64,000 nt of DNA. Source: Petunia secreta (lineage: Eukaryota; Streptophyta; Magnoliopsida; Solanales; Solanaceae). A model generated the notes under the pieces. The model did no database searches and was not told where the DNA came from. It was given only the letters and a program-made list of their open reading frames with translations. Location: contig JARKIP010000005.1 of the NCBI GenBank assembly GCA_029990175.1, positions 33,489,501 to 33,553,500 on the forward strand. The letters are read 5' to 3'. Each line of letters begins with the position of its first letter. The first letter of the stretch is position 1. The position numbers were made by a program, and so were the translations under genes. Positions 22,401 through 31,233 of this stretch are shown here, one piece after another.

Positions 22401-23150
22401 TGATGCAGCCCGATCACGTGCTGATCAAGTGATCGATCCACCGATGAGACCGATGACAAGAAGCCAAGCCAAGTTGCTGCACGATGTGCACGTTCACTTA
22501 GCCTGGCCGAAGGAAAACAATTGCTCCGAAGCTGAGTGGCCGAGCTCAAGAATCGAAGGCATTATCTTCAGATTTGAGCCCGAAGGCAAAGTGAACGAGG
22601 ACAATGAGCTCGAAGACAATTGAGCGTCCGAAGGCAACAAGTGTGTGTTCGAGCAGACAATCGAGAACCGAAGCCAAAGCTTACCGAAGTCAAAGCCTGC
22701 CGAACACATTTTAGTTCAGCCCTGCGTGGCTTATTTCTATTGGTCGCTTGTGACCTTTTACTAGTTTACCCTTAGTAGTCCCTATATAAACCTTATTCCC
22801 TTACACTGTAGAGGTAGTTGTTTTTGGATATTGAAGTGAATGAAAGTGCCGAGCACATTTCTTCTTGTCTCCGTCGAGAGCAAAACCCCTGCGAGGGCTT
22901 TTAAGGACTTGTGGCTTTCGGTTAGTCCGATTGAACATTCCTCTTGATCATTCAGTTTGCAAGAGGCAATGTTCTCTTGAGGATTGTTGCATAGTTAGGG
23001 TGATTCTTGTCTCCCTTTTGATCGAGCTTAGGGACAGGTTCCCCTCTGTTCTTTCGAAAGAAGCAAGTTTTGTCTTGCTCTTATCCTCTTCTTTAATTGT
23101 TCTTGTTCCGCGTTTGTGCTAAGCTTCCCTTCGGGAATTGCATTGCACCA
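22401..23150 (+). repeat. Element E 5' LTR (750 bp)
   Basis: It pairs with 29163-29912. TATATAAA at 22783-22790 is a candidate TATA box. It has no GC inverted repeats; CGAAG/CCGAA motifs recur instead at about 22500-22690. Confidence 0.97.
22783..22790 (+). promoter_or_regulatory. Candidate TATA box, E 5' LTR
   Basis: TATATAAA in the LTR; the 3' copy is at 29545-29552. The promoter role is inferred from position and consensus. Confidence 0.6.
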
Positions 23151-23153
23151 TCT

Positions 23154-23165
23154 TGGTATCAGAGC
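23154..23165 (+). other. Element E primer binding site, tRNA-iMet type
   Basis: TGGTATCAGAGC lies three bases after the 5' LTR. Confidence 0.94.
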
Positions 23166-24360
23166 AAGGTTTGGGCTTGTTTCTACAACCCCAATCCTGT
23201 TCAAGTTATCTTTATTTTCGTGCGTTGAGTCTTTGTTTTCCATTTCGTGTTCCTGTTTGTTTTGTTACTGTTGGTGTTTTTACAAAAAAAAAAAAAAAAA
23301 AAAAATTCAAAAATTGTGTTTGATTGTTGGTTGTTTGGGAAAAACAATCTTGGATTCTTGTTCACCATCGAGTTCTGATTCCATCGAGTACCCGACGTAC
23401 TGATTTTGTGACTAGGGTTTCTTGGTGAATTTTTGGACTGTTTTGAGCTTTAATGGTGACTGAACTCGAACCCCACTGTGTTTGGAAGAAACCGATGAAG
23501 GCTGGTGTTTCTTGAGTGATTTGGGTTTGTTTGTTGCTTAAGAATCGAAGTTCTGGGTTTAAATTCGTTGTCCGTACACCGGAAAATTGTTACAAGTTCG
23601 TAACAGTGTGCGACGCGTCGAGCTGGATCTTAGCTCAAGGAGCTTCGTTTGATTTCCTCCGTTGTTGTTTGGAACCGGAGTTGAAAGAAGCAACTCAGAT
23701 CTGTTGAATTTCGTGGTCAGTGAATCGAAGTCGTTGTGTCCGTACGCCGGAGCAAGGTCACTGTTCCATTGAAGAAGAAAGGGGTTAAAAATTTTTTAAC
23801 ATCAAAGCCCCAGGTGAAATTTGTCGGCTGAAAAAGGAAAGTGGATAAGGTAAAACCCTATCCGTACCACGAAGGGACCACTTTTGTACGGACAGGAGTG
23901 GGTGTGATCGAAAAAGATTCCAAAAGGGAATCAAAAGGGGTAGATTCTCCTAGGTTTTCACTTTCTTTCGTGTCAAAGATTCTGGTTGGTGGATCTTTTG
24001 AGTATTTGTTCTACTCAGGGTCGTACTAACTCTTTTAAGCTGATAGGAACTCGTGCGAAGGGGTGACCGAAGTCCAAACTTTCGTAGAGATTCTTTTGAC
24101 TCCCCGAGCTCAGTTAAAAGCGTCCGTTCCATCGAGTCGAACATCACTTCACTCTTCCCGAAGAGGCAGTGACTATTGTCGAACTTGAAGGATCTTAGAG
24201 GACCGATCAATTGGACGAGCCACTGTTAACAAGTCCTTGAGTGATCAAAAACCGAACCCATAAATTGAGTGGACCCGAGTGCCACCCATCAAAGGTGAGG
24301 GAGTGTGTGAGGTGATTTCTAACCCTAACATTTGTTTGATCTTTGACTTGTGCAGGTACA
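23166..24360 (+). other. Element E 5' leader
   Basis: Leader with an A-run at about 23283-23303. It keeps a diverged form of the conserved block (CGTTCCATCGAGTC near 24122). It ends TTGTGCAG|GTACA before the ATG, a 3' splice-site-like sequence (AG at 24354-24355). No gene is seen. Confidence 0.8.
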
Positions 24361-27300
24361 ATGGCTGGAAACGATGGCAAAAGCATTGAAAGGCCTGAAT
24401 TGTCGTTAGCCGATCTCATGGCTGCGATACAAGGCATCAGTGCCGATGTAAGAGGAGTGAGTGCTCGAGTAACTCAACTCGAACAGGGAAGTGCGTCCGT
24501 GGCCATGCATGGGTCCGGCGCTGGAACAAGCGAATCCACTCCGATGAAACCTGATCTGTATGCTGAGCTTCTTCGACAACATCAGTTGACTAGTGAAGCA
24601 ATTCGAAGAGAGCTTAACTTGGGCAATCCCCAAGCTGGAAATCAAAACTTGGGCATTCCCCGAGGAGAGAGGTTACCACTTCCAAGGACCCGAAGAGATC
24701 TTGGAGCTGTAACCGAAGAGGTTGATGAAGAGGAATTTCCCGAGGACGAATATGAGCGTGAGCCGCCATTCGCTCAACGAAGGCAAGCTCCCCGAGGACG
24801 TGGAAATTTCCGAGGTCGAGGCCGAGGCGCAAATGTTGAAAGAAATATTGGGCGTGAGGCTGATGATCGAGAAGATGAGTTTCCCGAGCAGGCTAGGGCT
24901 GTTCGAGACTCAAACTTGAACAGTGTCAAGATCACTATTCCACCCTTTAAAGGAACTAGTGATCCCGATGAGTATCTGGAATGGAAGCTTAAAATGGAGC
25001 GCATCTTTGAAACAAATGAGATGACCGATGAGAGAAAAGCTGCCCATGCCATTGCTTCGTTCGAAGCTTATGCATCAACATGGTGGGAATCTGACAAGAG
25101 GCATAGAAGAAGAAATGACTATCCAGTAGTCAATACATGGCCACAGTTGATGAGAGCGATGGATGGTAAGTACTTAAGTGCCAAATACAGGCAGACTCAA
25201 ATGCAAAAACTCTATGAGTTAAAGCAAGGGTCTAAGTCCGTCCAAGAGTACCACGATGAGTTTGAAAAGGTTCGATTGAATCTCGATCTGGTCGAAGACG
25301 AAGAGCAAGCCATTATCAGATTTAAAAATGGCTTGGCTAGGGATGTGTCATCTCAGTTGAGGCTCCACGTGTACCACACGTTGGAAGATCTGTTCGATGC
25401 TGCCACCGAAGCTGAAAAATTGGTAAAGGACGATAAGGCAAACCGGTATCGAGGAGTCACTACTTCTACTCCTTTGAACCGAGGTAAAGAATGGAAAAGT
25501 CCAAACCAAACAAGTGCTAACGCTGTTCGAGATTCGAAGAGACCCTTCGAAAGAGGTGTGACCGTTAACCAACCGAGAGAAGTGGGAGGTAAAGTTCAAC
25601 TCAACTCTCCTAGTGCTTCAAATATTCAGTGTCATAAATGCAGAGGTTATGGTCACATGGCAAAAGAGTGTCCAACTCGCAAAGTTATGCTTCTGCTCGA
25701 AGATGGAACCGTCCATGAGCAAGCGAGTGACACCGAGGAGGAAATTATCGAGGAGACTGATCGAGCTGAAGGTGATGATGATCATGAGGCTGCCGAAGCT
25801 GATCATCCGGAAATGTTTCTTGTGGTTCGAAGGAATTTGAGCTGCATGACTCTTGAAGAAGAGGACCACCAAAGAGAAAACCTCTTTCATGCCCGATGTC
25901 GAGTGAGGGGAAAGGTGTGTTCGATGATCATTGACTCTGGTAGTTGTGCAAATGTGGTGAGCCAAACTTTGGTTTCACAAATGGGACTACCTACGATGAA
26001 GCATCCCCACCCTTACAAATTACAATGGCTGAATGAGTGTGGAGAATTGAGGGTTGTCAAACAAGTGTGGATCAAGTTTAGGATCGGCGAGTATCAAGAT
26101 GAAATGGTATTCGATGTGGTGCCGATGCAAGCTTGTCATTTGCTCTTGGGTCGACCATGGCAATATGACCGAACAGCTGTTCACAATGGCAGATCCAACA
26201 CTTACACCGTAAAGCTTGATGGGAAGAGTTTCACCCTCAAACCATTGTCTCCGAAACAAGTCTCCGAGGACTATAAACGAATGAAAGAATTGAAAGAAGC
26301 GGCCAAAGCTAAGCTTCCGATAGGAGCAAATTTGGGAGCCGATGAGACAAACTCACCGACCGAAGTAAAAGGAATTTGTGCAATCATGCAACCCGGTGAG
26401 ATCTTACGAGGCAACGACCACGGTCAGATGATGATTTGCCTCGTGCACAAGGGTATCTTTCTAAACTCTAATGATGATTTTTCTAATGATAACCCTTTGC
26501 CTTTGTTTGTTCAAAAGATTTTGCAGGACTTCGAGGACATGTTTCCCGAGGAAATGCCAGGTGGATTACCTCCATTGAGAGGAATCGAGCACCAAATTGA
26601 CTTCGTACCAGGATCTCAAATCCCTAACAAACCTGCATACCGGTGTAATCCCGAAGACACCAAAGAGCTCCAACGGCAGGTTGATGAATTGCTGAACAAG
26701 GGCCTCGTTCGTGAGAGCTTGAGTCCTTGCGCCGTTCCTGTTATCCTTGTCCCGAAGAAGGATGGAACATGGCGAATGTGTGTCGACTGTCGAGCAGTCA
26801 ACAAAATAACGGTAAAGTATCGTCATCCTATCCCTCGATTAGATGACATGCTAGATGAGTTAAGTGGATCTTCATGCTTTTCGAAGATAGACCTCAGGTC
26901 CGGTTACCACCAGATCCGAATGAAACCCGGTGACGAGTGGAAAACCGCATTCAAGACCAAATTCGGTCTCTATGAATGGTTGGTGATGCCTTTTGGCTTA
27001 TCCAATGCACCGAGCACATTCATGCGACTGATGAACCATGTGCTCAAACCGTTCATAAATAAGTTTGTTGTCGTTTATTTCGATGACATACTTGTTTATA
27101 GCAGAACCGTGGATGAACATGTCGACCACCTAAGGCAAGTACTTGAAAAGCTTCGAGAAGAGAAGTTGTATGCCAACTTCAAGAAATGCGCCTTTGGTGT
27201 CGATCGTGTAGTCTTTCTTGGATTTGTTGTCAGTGTTAATGGTGTCGAAGTCGACGAATCAAAAGTCGAAGCCATCAAAGATTGGCCAACTCCAACCTCG

Positions 27301-29385
27301 GTATCACAAGTTCGTAGCTTCCATGGCTTAGCTAGCTTTTACCGAAGGTTTGTTCGTGACTTTAGCACCATAGCAGCTCCTTTAACCGAGCTGGTGAAGA
27401 AAGACAATCCATTTGTGTGGGGAGAGTCCCAAGAGAGGGCTTTCCAAGAGTTGAAGCGGAGGCTTTGTTCTGCCCCGTTGTTGCAACTCCCTGACTTCGG
27501 CAAAGCATTCGAAGTCGAGTGTGATGCGTCTGGAGTTGGGATCGGAGGAGTGCTGATGCAAGACTCGAAGCCGATCGCTTACTTTAGCGAAAAGCTTAAG
27601 GGTGCAACTTTGAATTACTCTACGTATGACAAAGAGTTGTATGCCCTCGTTCGAGCACTCGCCCATTGGCAGCATTATTTGTGGCCTCGAGAGTTTGTGA
27701 TCAAAAGTGATCATGAGTCTTTGAAACATCTCCGAGGTCAGGAGAAATTGAATCGAAGACATGCCAAGTGGGTTGAATTCATTGAGAGCTTTCCCTATGT
27801 AATTCATTACAAAAAGGGAAAAGACAATGTTGTGGCCGATGCGCTATCAAGGAAATTTGCTTTAGCGACCACTCTCGCCTCTAGGCTCATGGGATTTGAA
27901 AGCATCAAGTCGATGTACGAAGACGATCCCAAGCTAAAATGTGTTCGAGACGCAATCTTGAGTGGCCGAAAGGTTGAGAAATATCAGTGGCATGATGGCT
28001 ACCTTTTCAAAAATGGGAGGGTTTGTGTGCCAGTGTCATCGTGGAGAGAGCTCTTGGTTCGAGAAGCTCACTCCGGTGGACTGATGGGACACTTCGGTGT
28101 CGACAAAACTCTTGGTATCTTGACCGAGCAGTTCCATTGGCCCAAAATGCGACGAGATGTGGAAAAGCTTTGCAACGCTTGTCTCGTTTGCAAGAAAGCT
28201 AAATCGAAGTCCAACCCTCATGGTTTGTACACCCCGTTGCCTGTGCCTGATCGCCCTTGGGTTGATATATCCATGGACTTTGTCTTGGGGTTACCGAGGT
28301 CGGGGGGAGGACATGATAGCATCTTCGTTGTGGTTGATCGATTTTCGAAAATGGCTCACTTTATTCCTTGCAAGAAGTGTGATGATGCACAGCATGTAGC
28401 TACATTATTTGTTTCTAATGTGTTGAAATTGCATGGTGTACCTCGTACTATTGTAAGTGATCGAGACACAAAATTCTTGAGTCATTTTTGGAAGTGTCTA
28501 TGGGGTGCCCTCGGCACCAAACTACTCTTCTCGACGTCTCACCATCCACAGACTGATGGACAGACCGAGGTAGTTAACCGAACCTTGGGATCTTTGCTTC
28601 GGGCAATGACCAAAGGGAAGGTTGGAAACTGGGCTGATCGTTTGCCCATGATGGAGTTTGCATACAATCGAACGGTGCATAGAATGATCAACATGACCCC
28701 GTTTGAATGTGTGTATGGCTTTAATCCTTTAATTCCACTTGATTTAACCCCATTGCCTCGAGATTCTGTTCTTGATTTTGAAGGTACTCGACGAGCAGCT
28801 GCCTTGATCGAATTGCATGCAAAGGTGAAGAAGAACCTCGAGGAGGCCTATGCAAAGATTGCCTTAAAGAAAAACAAGGGGCGTAAAAAGTTGGAATTAA
28901 AGAAGGGAGATTGGGTTTGGGTTCACTTCCGAAAGGAACGCTTCCCGAACCAAAGGAAAGGAAAGTTGGCTCCTCGAGGGGATGGTCCATTTCAAGTGTT
29001 GACCAAGATCAACAACAATGCCTACGTGATCGACCTCCCTGGTGAGTATAACGTGTCCAACACCTTTAATGTTGCTGACTTAGTTCCTTGTGTTGTAGGT
29101 CCAACTTCGGAGGACGAGGAAGGCTTGATTTCGAGGACGAAACCTTCTCAAGAAGGGGAGGATGATGCAGCCCGATCACGTGCTGATCAAGTGATCGATC
29201 CACCGATGAGACCGATGACAAGAAGCCAAGCCAAGTTGCTGCACGATGTGCACGTTCACTTAGCCTGGCCGAAGGAAAACAATTGCTCCGAAGCTGAGTG
29301 GCCGAGCTCAAGAATCGAAGGCATTATCTTCAGATTTGAGCCCGAAGGCAAAGTGAACGAGGACAATGAGCTCGAAGACAATTGA
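24361..29385 (+). CDS. gag-pol: Element E gag-pol polyprotein (intact, 1674 aa)
   Basis: This polyprotein should encode every enzyme needed for copy-and-paste retrotransposition. In order: Gag with an Arg/Gly-rich segment (~residues 145-165) and CCHC zinc knuckle CHKCRGYGHMAKEC (~424-437); aspartic protease with D525-S-G; RT (~770-950) with Y906-F-D-D; RNase H with D1055, E1092 and D1117; integrase with H1237/H1244/C1274/C1277 and the catalytic D1306, D1367, E1403 (D-60-D-35-E). The C-terminus continues through the PPT (SQEGEDD) into the 3' LTR for 74 codons and includes RPMTRSQAK. The ATG is preceded by GCAG|GTACA; the frame is open upstream but without another ATG. No canonical chromodomain is recognised. 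The single ORF and LTR overlap suggest the CRM clade (inference). Confidence 0.97.
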   Translation: MAGNDGKSIERPELSLADLMAAIQGISADVRGVSARVTQLEQGSASVAMHGSGAGTSESTPMKPDLYAELLRQHQLTSEAIRRELNLGNPQAGNQNLGIPRGERLPLPRTRRDLGAVTEEVDEEEFPEDEYEREPPFAQRRQAPRGRGNFRGRGRGANVERNIGREADDREDEFPEQARAVRDSNLNSVKITIPPFKGTSDPDEYLEWKLKMERIFETNEMTDERKAAHAIASFEAYASTWWESDKRHRRRNDYPVVNTWPQLMRAMDGKYLSAKYRQTQMQKLYELKQGSKSVQEYHDEFEKVRLNLDLVEDEEQAIIRFKNGLARDVSSQLRLHVYHTLEDLFDAATEAEKLVKDDKANRYRGVTTSTPLNRGKEWKSPNQTSANAVRDSKRPFERGVTVNQPREVGGKVQLNSPSASNIQCHKCRGYGHMAKECPTRKVMLLLEDGTVHEQASDTEEEIIEETDRAEGDDDHEAAEADHPEMFLVVRRNLSCMTLEEEDHQRENLFHARCRVRGKVCSMIIDSGSCANVVSQTLVSQMGLPTMKHPHPYKLQWLNECGELRVVKQVWIKFRIGEYQDEMVFDVVPMQACHLLLGRPWQYDRTAVHNGRSNTYTVKLDGKSFTLKPLSPKQVSEDYKRMKELKEAAKAKLPIGANLGADETNSPTEVKGICAIMQPGEILRGNDHGQMMICLVHKGIFLNSNDDFSNDNPLPLFVQKILQDFEDMFPEEMPGGLPPLRGIEHQIDFVPGSQIPNKPAYRCNPEDTKELQRQVDELLNKGLVRESLSPCAVPVILVPKKDGTWRMCVDCRAVNKITVKYRHPIPRLDDMLDELSGSSCFSKIDLRSGYHQIRMKPGDEWKTAFKTKFGLYEWLVMPFGLSNAPSTFMRLMNHVLKPFINKFVVVYFDDILVYSRTVDEHVDHLRQVLEKLREEKLYANFKKCAFGVDRVVFLGFVVSVNGVEVDESKVEAIKDWPTPTSVSQVRSFHGLASFYRRFVRDFSTIAAPLTELVKKDNPFVWGESQERAFQELKRRLCSAPLLQLPDFGKAFEVECDASGVGIGGVLMQDSKPIAYFSEKLKGATLNYSTYDKELYALVRALAHWQHYLWPREFVIKSDHESLKHLRGQEKLNRRHAKWVEFIESFPYVIHYKKGKDNVVADALSRKFALATTLASRLMGFESIKSMYEDDPKLKCVRDAILSGRKVEKYQWHDGYLFKNGRVCVPVSSWRELLVREAHSGGLMGHFGVDKTLGILTEQFHWPKMRRDVEKLCNACLVCKKAKSKSNPHGLYTPLPVPDRPWVDISMDFVLGLPRSGGGHDSIFVVVDRFSKMAHFIPCKKCDDAQHVATLFVSNVLKLHGVPRTIVSDRDTKFLSHFWKCLWGALGTKLLFSTSHHPQTDGQTEVVNRTLGSLLRAMTKGKVGNWADRLPMMEFAYNRTVHRMINMTPFECVYGFNPLIPLDLTPLPRDSVLDFEGTRRAAALIELHAKVKKNLEEAYAKIALKKNKGRKKLELKKGDWVWVHFRKERFPNQRKGKLAPRGDGPFQVLTKINNNAYVIDLPGEYNVSNTFNVADLVPCVVGPTSEDEEGLISRTKPSQEGEDDAARSRADQVIDPPMRPMTRSQAKLLHDVHVHLAWPKENNCSEAEWPSSRIEGIIFRFEPEGKVNEDNELEDN
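29097..29098 (+). other. Candidate 3' splice-site AG upstream of the C-terminal tail, element E
   Basis: CTTGTGTTGTAG|GT lies just before the ISRTK-PPT tail. Equivalent YAG|G sites occur at 22243-22244 (D), 39813-39814 (B), 50137-50138 (G), 60634-60635 (L) and, on the minus strand, 31400-31401 (I) and 41035-41036 (C). Splicing is a hypothesis. Confidence 0.4.
29150..29162 (+). other. Element E polypurine tract
   Basis: AAGAAGGGGAGGA abuts the 3' LTR and is read as coding sequence. Confidence 0.92.
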
Positions 29386-29912
29386 GCGTCCGAAGGCAAC
29401 AAGTGTGTGTTCGAGCAGACAATCGAGAACCGAAGCCAAAGCTTACCGAAGTCAAAGCCTGCCGAACACATTTTAGTTCAGCCCTGCGTGGCTTATTTCT
29501 ATTGGTCGCTTGTGACCTTTTACTAGTTTACCCTTAGTAGTCCCTATATAAACCTTATTCCCTTACACTGTAGAGGTAGTTGTTTTTGGATATTGAAGTG
29601 AATGAAAGTGCCGAGCACATTTCTTCTTGTCTCCGTCGAGAGCAAAACCCCTGCGAGGGCTTTTAAGGACTTGTGGCTTTCGGTTAGTCCGATTGAACAT
29701 TCCTCTTGATCATTCAGTTTGCAAGAGGCAATGTTCTCTTGAGGATTGTTGCATAGTTAGGGTGATTCTTGTCTCCCTTTTGATCGAGCTTAGGGACAGG
29801 TTCCCCTCTGTTCTTTCGAAAGAAGCAAGTTTTGTCTTGCTCTTATCCTCTTCTTTAATTGTTCTTGTTCCGCGTTTGTGCTAAGCTTCCCTTCGGGAAT
29901 TGCATTGCACCA
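29163..29912 (+). repeat. Element E 3' LTR (750 bp)
   Basis: It appears identical to 22401-23150 and encodes the last 74 codons of gag-pol. The TSD GACAA follows at 29913-29917. Confidence 0.97.
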
Positions 29913-29917
29913 GACAA

Positions 29918-30493
29918 CCATCAAGAACCAAGCTTGAAGAGCACAAAGGTTGCAAGTCAAGGGCTCCGGAAACGTCTTGAAGATCATGCATCGGAGCGCC
30001 AAGGAAGGAGGAGCACCTAGGCACCAAAGGAGAGGCTCGAGGGACTCAATTTGAAGCATTTCAAGAGCCCACAGCAATAGGCGGAGCGCCTACTTTGATG
30101 GGCGGACCGCCCACTTTTGGAAGCCTCTCTGGATCTGCACTGGGCGGACCGCCCCTGTGCAATGGTCCGCCTACTCTATGGTGGTGGAGCGCCTGGTTCT
30201 CTGCATGGTGTCCAGGCGGGGCGCCTCTTCTGGCTAGGCGGGGCGCCTACTTACGGGCCAATTGAAGACTAGTTTTTGAGGTGTAATTCCTATTTTGTCC
30301 CTAAGTGATTCTAATGTATTAACTAGACCTAGGGGCTTTTAGTCATTTCACATTTATGTATGGGAAAACTATATAAGCTTCCCTTAGCCATTTCATTCAT
30401 AAGTTAGCTTTGAACATAGAATTTGAGAAGAGAGAATTTAGAGAAGGCCGAGCCTTTCTTGTTGAAGCCCGAGGCTTCATGTATCTTGTACGA
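29918..30493 (+). repeat. Element D 3' LTR, piece 2
   Basis: It continues the D LTR after element E and is cut by element I with TSD TACGA (30489-30493 and 36921-36925). It matches 17453-18028 with about two substitutions and carries a GC-repeat cluster (about 30078-30250). Confidence 0.95.
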
Positions 30494-31233
30494 TGATAAG
30501 AATCAAAAACGCGGAAAAGATAAAAAGATAGAAAACGAGACGAGGCTCGAACAAAGACCCAAGTAGCACCGGAGAACTAGTTCCGATACACCCCGGGTGG
30601 ATGTCAAGGATCACCTACGCTATGCAACTACCCTCGAGCCGCACCTGGGACTCGCAAATAGAATGATCGGGGGTGGTTTGGGGTTCAACTAGAATCCACT
30701 AGTAAACTCAAACCGTCTCAAAGGGTTTTCATTCAAAGAGAATCCACTCTTGAACATTGTCATTGACAATCAATCATTCATCATAATATCAAAACTAGCT
30801 AAGGAATAATGCTAAGCTATGGAGTATTTATAGGCCTCATTCAAGACATAAGGAAAGGCCTAAAATACCCTTAAAATAGGTTCTAAAGTCATAAGCCACG
30901 TAGGGGCATACTAGGAATTACATAGCGACTTAAAGTCAAAATCCGGTCAACTCGCACAGGGGGAGGCGCCCGCCTCCATGCCTTAGGCGGTCCGCCCCAC
31001 ACACTGAGGCGCTCCGCCTCCTTGGTCCGCCTCTTGGAATCCAGAGAACAAGCAATCCTTAGGCGGTCCGCCTCAATCCGTAGGCGGTCCGCCTCTTCCT
31101 GAAGCTTCTTGAAACACTTCGAATTGTGTCTCGGATGCTCTTCTTTCCATGGCGTCCCAATGCATGACCTTGAAGTGCTCTTCCTTGGCCTTGGATGGTG
31201 CTTTTGGATGGTTGCTCGATTTGGGTCTTATCA
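30494..31233 (-). repeat. Element I 3' LTR (740 bp)
   Basis: It pairs with 36181-36920. The ORF ends inside it at 31059. A GC-repeat cluster lies at 30964-31094, and GAGTATTTATAGG near 30820 is the TATA-like region in element orientation. Confidence 0.96.
30964..31094 (-). repeat. GC inverted-repeat cluster in I 3' LTR
   Basis: Units read AGGCG-N3-CGCCT with centres CTC and GTC on the plus strand, that is GAG and GAC in element orientation, as in A. The other LTR copy is at about 36651-36781. Confidence 0.85.

Larger units (their letters stand above)
22401..29912 (+). mobile_element. Element E: intact autonomous Ty3/gypsy (CRM-like) retrotransposon
   Basis: The element is complete: LTRs 22401-23150 and 29163-29912 of 750 bp each, with no difference found on reading; TSD GACAA; PBS 23154-23165; an unbroken gag-pol frame 24361-29385; and PPT 29150-29162. 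It is inserted in D's 3' LTR, and the empty site is retained in D's 5' LTR. LTR termini are TGATGCA and TGCACCA, the right end being an imperfect match. F (45849-54473) is an older copy of the same family. E lies deepest in the nest and, with I, is probably the most recent insertion. Confidence 0.97.
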
